Positions 8,290 to 15,433 of a DNA stretch of 64,000 bases are shown in pieces (the first letter of the stretch is position 1; each line of letters begins with the position of its first letter). Source of the stretch: Pseudofulvibacter geojedonensis (lineage in GTDB: Bacteria > Bacteroidota > Bacteroidia > Flavobacteriales > Flavobacteriaceae); the NCBI RefSeq assembly GCF_042675745.1, contig NZ_JBHTJM010000006.1, forward strand, positions 186,001 to 250,000, in the 5' to 3' direction. The translations under genes were made by a program, and so were the position numbers. The notes under the pieces are model-generated. The model did no database searches. It had not been told where the DNA came from and saw nothing but the letters and a program-made list of their open reading frames with translations.

Positions 8290-9169
8290 TTTCTACTAAT
8301 TCTACTTTTAACACTTCGCTTTTTAAGTTTTCTTTATTATGTCTGTACACTCCTAATACTTTCAGTTCTTTAACTGCCTTCTCTAATACATTCGTTACTT
8401 CTTCAAACAATTTATGATCTTCAAATAATACATCAACAAAAAAAGCATATTGCCAAGGCTCTCCAATAATTGGTAGTGATTGAATCTTTGTTAAATTAAT
8501 TTTAAAAGTACTAAATAGTTGTAATACATTAGATAAGCTACCTATTTCGTGATACAATTCGAATTTTAAGCTAGCCTTATTAACTTTGTTTACTCTTTTT
8601 TCTTGTTTTCTACCTAATAAAACAAATCTCGTTTTATTATCCTTCATGCTTTGAATATTGCTATCTAATATCTTTAACCCAAACTCTTTAGCTACTTGTT
8701 CTCCTGCTATTGCAGCAACTCCTCTTAAGTTTTGTTCTTTAATACGTTTTGCTTCAGATGCAGTGTCTTTTCCTTCAATTACTTTAAATTGAGGCGGAAA
8801 CTTTCTTAAGTATTCTTTACACTGTAATAAAGCTACTGGGTGAGAATGTACTTCTTTTATATCGTGAATAGAATCTTCTCCTAAAGCCATTAAATGCATT
8901 TGAATATTTAAATACACTTCATCTATGATTTCCAGGTCATAAGCATCAATCAAATTATAGTTAGGTAAAATAGAACCTGCTATAGTATTTTCAATAGCCA
9001 TTACCGCAAAATCTGATTTATAACCCGTTAACTGGTTAGCAACCTCTTGAAAAGATTCGCACTTAACTAACTCAACTTGTTCCTCACCTAACAACATATT
9101 GGTTGCTTGGTGATGGAAAGAACTTTCAATTCCTTGAATGGCAATTTTTGTTTTAACCTGCTGTTTCAT
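8279..9169 (-). CDS. pheA: Prephenate dehydratase
   Basis: The protein (296 residues from the ATG at 9169) has a periplasmic-binding-protein-like dehydratase domain ending in the catalytic DNKTRF motif (Thr) and a C-terminal ACT domain. The ACT regulatory motifs read GSLS and QSLP in place of the classical GALV and ESRP, so phenylalanine binding may be altered or follow the usual Bacteroidota variant. A start at 9208 would add 13 residues, but that ATG sits directly against the U tract of the attenuator terminator and lacks room for initiation; 9169 begins MKQQVKTKIAIQG as expected for the family. It converts prephenate to phenylpyruvate and is the first structural gene of the attenuated operon. 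Confidence 0.93.
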   Translation of the reverse strand: MKQQVKTKIAIQGIESSFHHQATNMLLGEEQVELVKCESFQEVANQLTGYKSDFAVMAIENTIAGSILPNYNLIDAYDLEIIDEVYLNIQMHLMALGEDSIHDIKEVHSHPVALLQCKEYLRKFPPQFKVIEGKDTASEAKRIKEQNLRGVAAIAGEQVAKEFGLKILDSNIQSMKDNKTRFVLLGRKQEKRVNKVNKASLKFELYHEIGSLSNVLQLFSTFKINLTKIQSLPIIGEPWQYAFFVDVLFEDHKLFEEVTNVLEKAVKELKVLGVYRHNKENLKSEVLKVELVENGK

Positions 9170-9208
9170 TTTTCTACTTTTTAATGCTCTACCGAAACTT
9201 TTAAGCAT

Positions 9209-9236
9209 AAAAAAAGTCCCGATTACTCGAGACTTT
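9209..9236 (-). terminator. Attenuator terminator of the phenylalanine operon
   Basis: On the minus strand AAAGTCTCG (9236-9228) pairs with CGGGACTTT (9221-9213), nine pairs with one G-U, over a six-base loop, and is followed at once by seven T residues (9215-9209). It lies between the Phe/Tyr leader peptide and pheA, where it can stop transcription before the structural genes. Confidence 0.88.
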
Positions 9237-9286
9237 ATATTTAGTTTTTGTTTATTCTTTTATTTAAACAACACATACAAAGCCTC
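9229..9286 (-). promoter_or_regulatory. Antiterminator pairing of the phe attenuator
   Basis: GAGGCTTT at 9286-9279, within the last codons of the leader peptide, can pair over eight positions (one G-U) with AAAGTCTC at 9236-9229, which is the 5' arm of the terminator. A ribosome stalled at the Phe/Tyr codons (9320-9297) would leave this segment free and block the terminator; a ribosome reaching the stop at 9264 would cover it and let the terminator form. The pairing is read directly; the mechanism is inferred from the known phe/trp attenuators of other bacteria. Confidence 0.75.
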
Positions 9287-9344
9287 TGCTCTTACTAAAA
9301 AAGTAAAAGTTAAAATAAAAGCCTTGCCAAGTGTTTTGTAACAT
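9264..9344 (-). CDS. Phe/Tyr-rich leader peptide of the phenylalanine operon
   Basis: A 26-codon reading frame starts at the ATG 9344-9342 and ends at TAA 9266-9264. It encodes MLQNTWQG, then FYFNFYFF (seven aromatic residues out of eight), then SKSRGFVCVV. Such a run of Phe and Tyr codons 100 bp upstream of prephenate dehydratase, followed by a terminator and an alternative pairing, is the hallmark of a translated attenuation leader. Six Phe and two Tyr codons suggest control mainly by charged tRNA-Phe with a contribution from tRNA-Tyr, fitting an operon that also encodes DAHP synthase. It is too short to be found by standard gene callers. Confidence 0.88.
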   Translation of the reverse strand: MLQNTWQGFYFNFYFFSKSRGFVCVV

Positions 9345-9365
9345 TGTTGTTTTTGTTTTACAAGA

Positions 9366-9395
9366 CAAATGTAGAAATTTTTTATTGCTGAGCAA
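9366..9395 (-). promoter_or_regulatory. Promoter of the phenylalanine operon
   Basis: The minus strand has TTG (9395-9393), a 19-bp spacer and TACATTTG (9373-9366), a perfect match to the Bacteroidota -33/-7 consensus. Transcription would begin near 9360, about 15 bases before the leader peptide ATG. The -33 box forms one half of the palindrome ATTGCTGAGCAAT shared with the gldA promoter. Confidence 0.75.
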
Positions 9396-9414
9396 TTTTT
9401 TTATTCTAATTTTA
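9385..9414 (+). promoter_or_regulatory. Probable gldA promoter, back-to-back with the phe promoter
   Basis: TTG (9385-9387), a 19-bp spacer and TAATTTTA (9407-9414; seven of eight consensus positions) point toward gldA. Its -33 box is the mirror half of the palindrome ATTGCTGAGCAAT (9384-9396), the other half being the -33 box of the phenylalanine operon, so the two promoters overlap and could compete for RNA polymerase. Confidence 0.55.
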
Positions 9415-9467
9415 GCCAAAAGAAGCTATTTAGTTTATTTTTTATCATTTAAGGTTAATATACTATC

Positions 9468-10361
9468 ATGTCAATATCAGTTAGCAACATATCTAAACTA
9501 TACGGAGAACAAAAAGCGTTAAACAATATTTCCTTTTCTGTTAACAAAGGAGAAATTGTTGGGTTTCTAGGACCTAACGGAGCTGGAAAATCTACAATGA
9601 TGAAAATTTTAACCACCTACATTCAAGCTACTGAAGGTGAAGCTTCTGTAAATGAATTTGATGTTAACGAGCAAGAAAAAGAAGTACAAAAAAGTGTAGG
9701 GTATTTACCAGAACACAATCCTTTGTACTTAGATATGTATGTAAAAGAATATTTACACTTTAATGCCTCAGTCTATAATACCCCTAAAGAACGAATTGAA
9801 GAAGTTATTAACCTTACTGGTTTAACTCCAGAGTCTCACAAAAAAATCAATCAACTTTCTAAAGGATACAGACAACGTGTTGGACTTGCCAATGCTTTGT
9901 TACACAACCCTGATGTATTGATACTAGACGAACCAACTACTGGATTAGATCCCAATCAACTAGTCGAGATAAGAGAATTAATTAAAAACGTTGGAAAAGA
10001 AAAAACTGTTTTCTTATCTACTCATATTATGCAAGAGGTTGAAGCTATTTGCGATCGTGTTATTATTATTAACAAAGGTGAATTAGTAGCCGATGCAAGT
10101 TTAGTAGACTTAAAGAAAGATCAACAGCAAATAATTGAAGTTGAATTTGATTACCGAGTAGAAGATGTGTTAATGAAACGCTTACCCAACATTATCGATG
10201 CTAAAAACACGTATGACATGGTTTGGGAATTAACTTTTGACACCCAAGAAGATATGCGCGCAGCTATTTTTGATTTTGCTGCTAAAAACGAATTAAAAAT
10301 TCTAAAACTAGATACTAAAAACAATAGCTTAGAAAGTTTGTTTAGAGAATTAACCAAATAA
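9468..10361 (+). CDS. gldA: Gliding motility ABC transporter ATPase GldA
   Basis: The 297-residue ABC ATPase has Walker A GPNGAGKST (near 36-44), the signature LSKGYRQRVGLANAL in place of canonical LSGGQ, Walker B LILDEPTTGLDP and a switch histidine (STHIMQEVEAICD). This sequence pattern and length match GldA of Flavobacteriia, which with GldF and GldG forms an ABC transporter associated with gliding motility. The gldFG genes are not adjacent here, which is normal since gldA is often unlinked. The C-terminal 70 residues are specific to this subfamily. It is cytoplasmic and membrane associated. Confidence 0.88.
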   Translation: MSISVSNISKLYGEQKALNNISFSVNKGEIVGFLGPNGAGKSTMMKILTTYIQATEGEASVNEFDVNEQEKEVQKSVGYLPEHNPLYLDMYVKEYLHFNASVYNTPKERIEEVINLTGLTPESHKKINQLSKGYRQRVGLANALLHNPDVLILDEPTTGLDPNQLVEIRELIKNVGKEKTVFLSTHIMQEVEAICDRVIIINKGELVADASLVDLKKDQQQIIEVEFDYRVEDVLMKRLPNIIDAKNTYDMVWELTFDTQEDMRAAIFDFAAKNELKILKLDTKNNSLESLFRELTK

Positions 10362-10371
10362 TATACAACTG

Positions 10372-10812
10372 TTGCACCAAAAAAAACACTACCAGAAGCT
10401 AACTAATATGTATTTACAAGCCAATGTAAATACTAAACTTTATAGTTCTACTACCTGTTCTATTTCTAATGAAACAGCTGAAATAGGCTTAACTATTAAC
10501 GAGGATTATTTTCATGCCTTAGGTGCTATACACGGATCTGTTTATTTTAAGTTATTAGACGATGCCGCTTTTTTTGCTGTTAACTCTATAGTTACAGATA
10601 CTTTTGTACTAACCACATCATTTAACATAAACATTACCAGACCTGTAAGTTCTGGAAAGATAACTGCCATTGGTAAAGTAAAGTTTAAGTCTAGGAATTT
10701 ATTTGTTGCAGAAGCTACTTTGTTTAATGAAGCTGGAAAAGTAATTGCCTTTGGAACAGGTAACTTTACAAAAAGTAAAATAGCCTTGAGTGAAGATATA
10801 GGGTATAAATAG
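10372..10812 (+). CDS. PaaI-family hotdog thioesterase
   Basis: The product has the hotdog thioesterase pattern: ALGAIHGSVYFKLLDDAAFFA contains the conserved HG and the helix with the catalytic acid, followed by the strands SFNINITRP and VGKVKFKSRN-like segments. PaaI proteins hydrolyse aryl- or acyl-CoA thioesters. The frame opens with TTG at 10372 (146 residues); the next ATG, at 10408, would remove 12 residues (HYQKLTN region) that relatives in Flavobacteria appear to keep, so TTG is favoured but not certain. It follows gldA by 10 bp and may be co-transcribed with it. Its acyl-CoA substrate is unknown. Confidence 0.82.
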   Translation: MHQKKHYQKLTNMYLQANVNTKLYSSTTCSISNETAEIGLTINEDYFHALGAIHGSVYFKLLDDAAFFAVNSIVTDTFVLTTSFNINITRPVSSGKITAIGKVKFKSRNLFVAEATLFNEAGKVIAFGTGNFTKSKIALSEDIGYK

Positions 10813-10836
10813 ATATTAGATATTAGATATTAGATA
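10810..10836. repeat. Short tandem repeat TAGATAT, about four copies
   Basis: Three exact copies of TAGATAT plus TAGATAA lie where two convergent genes end. The repeat supplies the stop codon of the thioesterase gene and the last residues and stop of the minus-strand serine hydrolase gene. Confidence 0.85.
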
Positions 10837-11878
10837 AGTCTAACTCATTGAACACTGTATCTACTATCTCTGTAAAAACATCTCGTTTATTTGGGTTAGA
10901 ACAATTCATTAAAATAGTAATTACCAAATCTGAATCTGGATACACATATAACATAGCATACCCACCTAAGCCATTACCTTCGTGCCCTACATACTTTCTT
11001 CCTTTATTATCTTCTGTCACCTGAAAACCTAAACCGTAATATGTATTTACACCTTTAACAAACTGTTGTTTCAAAAAGTCTCTTAACAAGTTTTTATTCT
11101 TTAAAACAGCATTACCAAACCTCGTTATATCTGCTACAGTAGACAAGTAACCTCCTCCTGCTAACTTGTAAAAATTATGCACCGCTCTAGTTTCTTTTAA
11201 ACCTCCTCTAATCTTTTTATATGGAGTAGCTTGGTTTTCTAAACTTTCGTTTTTATCTGGAATCGTATTCATCATTTTTAATGGATGTAACACTTCTTTT
11301 TCCATAAAAACTTCAAAAGGCTTCTGAATTACTTCTTCTATTACAGCCGATAAAACATTCCAGTTATAGCTACTGTAATTATAATCTGTTCCTGGTTCGA
11401 AAAGTAAATTTTCTTTTTTTATAAAGGCTAACCCTTCTTGAATTGATAAAGGCTTATCATTAAAAAACTCTTTATTGGTATTAGCTCTAAAACCCGAAGT
11501 ATGATTAGCTAATTGCTCTATGCGTATATCAGCTAGATTTTTAGGAAAATCTGGTAAATAGATATATAAAGAATCTTTTAAGTTAATCTTACCCTCAGAG
11601 ACTAATTTTGCTAATCCAAATGCAGAAATTGGCTTTGAAACACTTGCTATTCTAAATAAAGTTTCTTCATTACAAACCAGCTCTTTACTTTTTAAGTTCT
11701 TGTAACCGTAATTAGCACTAAAAACAGTTTCGCTCTTATGACTCACCATCATTCCTATTCCTGGAACAACTTCTTTACCAACTAGCTCTTTCAATAATTG
11801 ATGAATACGCAGAAACCCCACTTCTTTCTTTTGTTCTCTCTTAAAAAAGGATGCTATGACTTGATATATAGATGGCAT
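10823..11878 (-). CDS. Serine hydrolase of the beta-lactamase / LACTB family
   Basis: The 351-residue protein has the class C beta-lactamase-like motifs: SVSK at 79-82 (nucleophile Ser and general base Lys), YSSYN as the second motif and HEGNG as the KTG equivalent. There is no clear signal peptide, so it may be cytoplasmic like LACTB, or its hydrophobic N terminus may anchor it. Family members act as peptidases, esterases or DD-peptidases rather than antibiotic-resistance enzymes in most cases. The last four residues and stop are encoded by a short tandem repeat. Its ATG overlaps the stop of the upstream GIN-domain gene by one base, so the two are co-translated. Confidence 0.85.
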   Translation of the reverse strand: MPSIYQVIASFFKREQKKEVGFLRIHQLLKELVGKEVVPGIGMMVSHKSETVFSANYGYKNLKSKELVCNEETLFRIASVSKPISAFGLAKLVSEGKINLKDSLYIYLPDFPKNLADIRIEQLANHTSGFRANTNKEFFNDKPLSIQEGLAFIKKENLLFEPGTDYNYSSYNWNVLSAVIEEVIQKPFEVFMEKEVLHPLKMMNTIPDKNESLENQATPYKKIRGGLKETRAVHNFYKLAGGGYLSTVADITRFGNAVLKNKNLLRDFLKQQFVKGVNTYYGLGFQVTEDNKGRKYVGHEGNGLGGYAMLYVYPDSDLVITILMNCSNPNKRDVFTEIVDTVFNELDLSNI

Positions 11879-12630
11879 TATTCAAAAATCACTTCTCCTG
11901 TATAATGCTCTTCTATATCTGTAACGGGTGGTTCATTTACAACTATAAGATCTCCTGTACTCCTTAATTCTGCAGACAATTCTTGGATAGGATTTACTGT
12001 AATTGTATTAGTCCCTCTATGAAATACATCTACTTTATTAGCTACTAAATCTCTAGCGTTTAATTTTCCATCTCCAGAAGCAAAATTTACTTTCAAATCA
12101 CTCACTACTCCTTCCAAAGTAAAGTTTGTCAAATTGTTTCCAACTACTTCAATATTTTGTGAATTGAGGTTTAAATATATATCACCTACCGCATTAACAG
12201 ATGTATGAATAAAGTTTTCAGATATAATATTTAAGTTTTCAAAATTTAATACACCATCTGAATTTATTTCAAACTGAGTAGAACTTAATATTTCTAGTAA
12301 ATTTGGCACTGTAACATATACTTTTGTTACATTATAATCTCTTACAAAATTACATGTATTATTATCAGTAATTGTTAACCAGTCGCCACTTACTATAAAT
12401 TCTACATCATTTAATAAGTTCTCCCCAGTTTCTACTTTTACTTCTTGTACAAGTCCTTCTTTTAAAACTAAAGAGACATCTCTATTCACCCGAATTTTGG
12501 TAAAAACGGGCACGTCTATTTCTTGAGTAATAATGGTTCCTGATTGCTGAAAACAATCATTCACACTTTCTGAATCGCAAGACCAAAATATTACGAGCAC
12601 TAACAAACTATATATAATCTTATTCATCAT
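11878..12630 (-). CDS. GIN-domain (DUF2807) lipoprotein
   Basis: The 250-residue product begins with a lipoprotein signal (IIYSLLVLVIFWSCDSES, lipidated Cys near residue 19) and continues with a long right-handed beta-helix-like stretch of the DUF2807 or GIN family, with the typical phrases VFTKIRVNRDVSLVLKEG and LTITDNN. These domains were named as putative autotransporter-adhesin heads and are widespread in Bacteroidota; the function is not known. It probably sits on the outer membrane. The start overlaps the end of the upstream outer-membrane gene by 11 bp, and the stop overlaps the downstream hydrolase start by one base. Confidence 0.85.
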   Translation of the reverse strand: MMNKIIYSLLVLVIFWSCDSESVNDCFQQSGTIITQEIDVPVFTKIRVNRDVSLVLKEGLVQEVKVETGENLLNDVEFIVSGDWLTITDNNTCNFVRDYNVTKVYVTVPNLLEILSSTQFEINSDGVLNFENLNIISENFIHTSVNAVGDIYLNLNSQNIEVVGNNLTNFTLEGVVSDLKVNFASGDGKLNARDLVANKVDVFHRGTNTITVNPIQELSAELRSTGDLIVVNEPPVTDIEEHYTGEVIFE

Positions 12631-13753
12631 GATTATTTTTTTTATTTCCCCCTAAACGCATTCCTATACCAAACTCTACCGCTTCTGCTGCTGCTCCGTG
12701 AGCCTTTAAACTTGCTATACCAAAATATCGTTTCCCAAAGTACCTTTTAAGCCCAACTCTTACGTAAACTCTTTTTTCAAATTCGTAAGGATAGTATACA
12801 TAATATCCTAACTGTGTCTCTACAGACAATTTGTTAATAAACAATTCATGCCCTACAAATAACCCAATACGTTTGTAATCTGTTTCTGGATCTATATTTC
12901 TTTCTGGAAAAGCAACCGAATTATATTTAATATCTTCTTTTAAAAATCGGCTAAAAAACACTTCAGCACCAGCTTGAAAAGCACTTAATTGCCCAATACG
13001 CTTATCTACATAAAAAGCAGGAATATAAAACGGAAATTGCCTGGTTCCTATTACATCACTCTGATTAATACCTGCCCTAAAAACTATATTATAACCTAGT
13101 TTTTCTTTGTAAGCAGCATTGTTCTTTTCTGTATGAATGAAGTCAATATTATCTGCTCCTAAACTATAGGTAATACCTATATTCGCTGTTATTGAATTGA
13201 TACTCGTATTTGGTGCTTTTACATTGGCATTAGAATAATGTATTAACGATAAGCCAGCCTGTAAACCAAAAGGCGTTTTAAACAAACGCTCTTTTTTATA
13301 ATTAAGCATTAAATAAGTGCTACTCATTATATGAGTTCCAAAAGCCACATTTCTATGGTTGGTTTCTGAATCGTACGGATTGGTTGTATATGCTAATCCT
13401 TGACCAATACGCAACATTAAATTTCTTTTTAAGAAATAAAAATTATAATGAGCATACAACGAAAAGTTTTTTCCTAGATATTCATTTTTTAAATCCTGAT
13501 AAGCAAAAGAATACCCTACATCTGGGTAATTGAATCGTTCTTGCCAAGACTGCTTACCAAAAGTCTTTTTATTCCAACTCAAAATCATTCCTTCTGGATG
13601 CCCTTGAATTAAATGTAAGATATCTGAGTTATGATTGGCAATAGTACCGTAAAAATAGTTTACATCTATAGTACTAGCATTGGTAGGTTGTTCTTCTTGA
13701 GCAAAAGACCAACACATTAAAAAAAGGCTTAAAAGACTGAATATTTTTTTCAT
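12620..13753 (-). CDS. Acyloxyacyl hydrolase / PagL-like outer-membrane beta-barrel
   Basis: From the ATG at 13753 the protein has a signal peptide (MKKIFSLLSLFLMCWSFAQ) and a beta-barrel-like sequence rich in alternating aromatic strands. The segment LSLIHYSNANVKAPN matches the H-x-SN core of PagL-type lipid A 3-O-deacylases, supporting lipid A or acyloxyacyl hydrolysis at the outer membrane. An ATG at 13783 would place ten extra residues before the signal peptide and is rejected. The C terminus ends GIGMRLGGNKKNN. It is the first gene of a three-gene operon with the GIN-domain lipoprotein and the serine hydrolase. Confidence 0.75.
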   Translation of the reverse strand: MKKIFSLLSLFLMCWSFAQEEQPTNASTIDVNYFYGTIANHNSDILHLIQGHPEGMILSWNKKTFGKQSWQERFNYPDVGYSFAYQDLKNEYLGKNFSLYAHYNFYFLKRNLMLRIGQGLAYTTNPYDSETNHRNVAFGTHIMSSTYLMLNYKKERLFKTPFGLQAGLSLIHYSNANVKAPNTSINSITANIGITYSLGADNIDFIHTEKNNAAYKEKLGYNIVFRAGINQSDVIGTRQFPFYIPAFYVDKRIGQLSAFQAGAEVFFSRFLKEDIKYNSVAFPERNIDPETDYKRIGLFVGHELFINKLSVETQLGYYVYYPYEFEKRVYVRVGLKRYFGKRYFGIASLKAHGAAAEAVEFGIGMRLGGNKKNNHDE

Positions 13754-13855
13754 AGCAGTATTAGGGTAAGCAAATATAATCATTTCAGTAATAGCCTTTT
13801 CTCACATTGCATTTAGCCCTCATAAAGTAACAAATAGCTTTACAAGCAAAATAAA

Positions 13856-14266
13856 TTAGACTTCTAAAATAATATTTGTCTTAGATGCACCATACTCAGA
13901 AATTCTTTCAAGAAAAGAAATAAGGTGTTTATTATTTCTAAAATAACCTAGAACACATAAACAATCATCACCTGTGATCCTATCGCAACTTTGTACTTCT
14001 TCCATTGCTCGTATTTGTTGTTGAGCATAAGATGTTCCTCTTGGTCCTTGATGCAAAACTAATGTTATGTAAGCTTTGGTTTCTATTCCTAATTTTTCAT
14101 GATTCACTTTTAAAGCATAACCTTCTATTATACCTTCTTCTTCCATTTGCCTTACTCGCTTACCTATAGCTGGTGCAGACAAACCCACCTCCTTACCAAT
14201 ATTAGCAAAGCTCTCTCTTGCATTTATTTTAAGCATTTCTAATATCTTTTTATCCAACTTATCCAT
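13856..14266 (-). CDS. Lrp/AsnC-family transcriptional regulator
   Basis: The 136-residue protein starts MDKLDKKILEMLKINARESF, the classical Lrp/AsnC helix-turn-helix opening, with SAPAIGKRVRQMEEEG as the recognition helix, and continues with a RAM (ACT-like) effector domain ending GASKTNIILEV. Longer upstream starts are possible in frame but would precede the HTH with hydrophobic, non-conserved residues encoded across the promoter. A palindrome TTCGAT-ATA-ATCGAA lies just downstream of its -7 box and may be its own operator. It is divergent from a small membrane protein gene, a likely target. The ligand is unknown, probably an amino acid. Confidence 0.9.
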   Translation of the reverse strand: MDKLDKKILEMLKINARESFANIGKEVGLSAPAIGKRVRQMEEEGIIEGYALKVNHEKLGIETKAYITLVLHQGPRGTSYAQQQIRAMEEVQSCDRITGDDCLCVLGYFRNNKHLISFLERISEYGASKTNIILEV

Positions 14267-14292
14267 TGCTATCAAAAATTTATTATTGATTA

Positions 14293-14339
14293 TTCGATAT
14301 AATCGAAAACAAATATACAATTTTACTTTTTTTTGCAAA
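14293..14339 (-). promoter_or_regulatory. Promoter and candidate self-operator of the Lrp gene
   Basis: TTTG (14339-14336), an 18-bp spacer and TATATTTG (14317-14310) form a good promoter toward 14266. Directly downstream the inverted repeat TTCGAT-ATA-ATCGAA (14293-14307) could bind the regulator dimer and block elongation or initiation. Binding is inferred. Confidence 0.55.
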
Positions 14340-14361
14340 CCAAAATACACAAATCACATTG

Positions 14362-14369
14362 TATATTTG
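14362..14369 (+). promoter_or_regulatory. -7 promoter element for the membrane protein gene
   Basis: TATATTTG is a perfect -7 box about 39 bp before the ATG at 14408. A TTTG at 14332-14335 is 26 bp upstream, wider than usual, so this promoter may need an activator such as the neighbouring Lrp protein. Confidence 0.4.
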
Positions 14370-14407
14370 TATAGAAACAATTGTAAAATTTAAAAACATC
14401 GTCTTAT

Positions 14408-14644
14408 ATGAATCCATTTTTAGTTGATTGCATTGGTTATGCAGCTTTAGTTATCAACCTATACTCTATGTCTACTAAAGGTGAGTATAAACTTCGTTTA
14501 ATTTCACTAATAGCAAATGCAGGTTATATTTTATACGGATTACTTATAGGTGCTTTGCCAATAATAATTGGTTGTACAATAGCTGTTTTTCTTCATGGAT
14601 ACCATTTAAGAAGATTAAGCGTAAATAAAAGAAGTAATGGTTAA
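14408..14644 (+). CDS. Small YgjV-like inner membrane protein
   Basis: The 78-residue product has hydrophobic segments at about 5-20, 34-50 and 52-65 and the phrase CIGYAALVINLYSMSTKGEY, similar to the start of YgjV-family inner membrane proteins (three-helix units somewhat like PQ-loop transporters), followed by a basic tail. It is divergent from the Lrp gene and overlaps the following acetyltransferase gene by 8 bp, so it may form a regulated two-gene operon, for example an amino-acid related transporter and modifying enzyme. The family assignment is tentative. Confidence 0.6.
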   Translation: MNPFLVDCIGYAALVINLYSMSTKGEYKLRLISLIANAGYILYGLLIGALPIIIGCTIAVFLHGYHLRRLSVNKRSNG

Positions 14645-15152
14645 GATAAAGAAAGCTACAAAAACAGACACAACTATTTTAGCCCTTTTAGGCAGACTAA
14701 CTTGGGCAGAATCTCATGGACATTACATAGAAGACAAAAACGATGTATTTAAATACCTTGATAAAAGTTTTTCTGTTGTGATAACAACACAGAATATAAA
14801 CGACCCCAACCAACTATTTTATATTATTTATGTAGATGATTTACCTGTTGGTTATGCTAAACTCGTTCTCAACACATCAAATAAAAATGTAACACCAGAA
14901 AACAATTGCCAATTACAACGCATTTACATCTTAAATGATTTTATACCGTTAAAAATTGGAAAGCAGTTATTAAACTTTGTTGAAGAACAAGTTAAAAAAT
15001 TACAATTAAATACTATATGGCTTACCGTTTATATAAAAAACGAAAGAGCTATTCGTTTTTACGAAAAAAATGAATTTAAGAATGTTGGAAAGTTAAATTT
15101 TAATGTCAACGGAAAAGAATATGAAAATATCGTTTTTTCTAAAAACATATAG
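14637..15152 (+). CDS. GNAT-family N-acetyltransferase
   Basis: The 171-residue protein shows a GNAT fold: MVKIKKATKTDTTILALLG as the first strand and helix, YVDDLPVGYAKL as strand 4, LQRIYILNDFIPLKIGKQLLNF as the acetyl-CoA-binding loop region (with a Q/RxxGxG/A-like pattern reduced to KIGK) and IRFYEKNEFKNVG as the conserved C-terminal motif. It would transfer an acetyl group from acetyl-CoA to an amine; the substrate is unknown. Its start overlaps the upstream membrane protein gene by 8 bp. The region downstream has a looser, accessory-like structure. Confidence 0.85.
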   Translation: MVKIKKATKTDTTILALLGRLTWAESHGHYIEDKNDVFKYLDKSFSVVITTQNINDPNQLFYIIYVDDLPVGYAKLVLNTSNKNVTPENNCQLQRIYILNDFIPLKIGKQLLNFVEEQVKKLQLNTIWLTVYIKNERAIRFYEKNEFKNVGKLNFNVNGKEYENIVFSKNI

Positions 15153-15219
15153 AACCTAAAAAGCCTTTACAAGAATTAGGTCTCAATCTTAACTTAAGAA
15201 ATATATCTTTTTATCCTTG

Positions 15220-15372
15220 GTGAATCTCTTTGGAAGCATTACACTTATTATTGTCGACGGTTTTTTCTTGTTAGTGATTTTTGTTATTTGGAAATGGATA
15301 AGCTCACATTTCTCACAAAGAAAAATAAAATATTTTAAGATTTTTTATACTTTTATTTTCAAACAAACATAA
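15220..15372 (+). CDS. Possible small membrane protein (GTG start), uncertain
   Basis: A 50-codon frame opening with GTG at 15220 encodes one strong hydrophobic stretch (SITLIIVDGFFLLVIFVIW) followed by a basic tail (SQRKIKYFKIF). No in-frame ATG is present, and no homologue is recognised. It could be a real one-pass membrane protein, or a remnant in the roughly 280-bp stretch 15153-15433, in which I otherwise see only a broken signal-peptide-like frame at 15372-15419. Confidence 0.25.
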   Translation: MNLFGSITLIIVDGFFLLVIFVIWKWISSHFSQRKIKYFKIFYTFIFKQT

Positions 15373-15433
15373 TGAAGATAATAACAATTGTTATTATTCC
15401 ATTATTGTATGCAAGCTGAAAAAAATAATCGGA

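Noticed and set aside
9170..9208. Longer pheA start at 9208 adding MLKSFGRALKSRK
   Set aside because: The ATG touches the U tract of the attenuator terminator, leaving no room for initiation, and the added residues do not resemble the family; the start at 9169 fits.
11878..13753. Antibiotic-resistance or toxin function for the serine hydrolase operon
   Set aside because: The beta-lactamase-like motifs are those of the general LACTB family and the neighbours are surface proteins; no resistance role can be supported.
13754..13783. Upstream start for the acyloxyacyl hydrolase-like gene
   Set aside because: It would put ten residues before a good signal peptide beginning MKKIFSLL at 13753.
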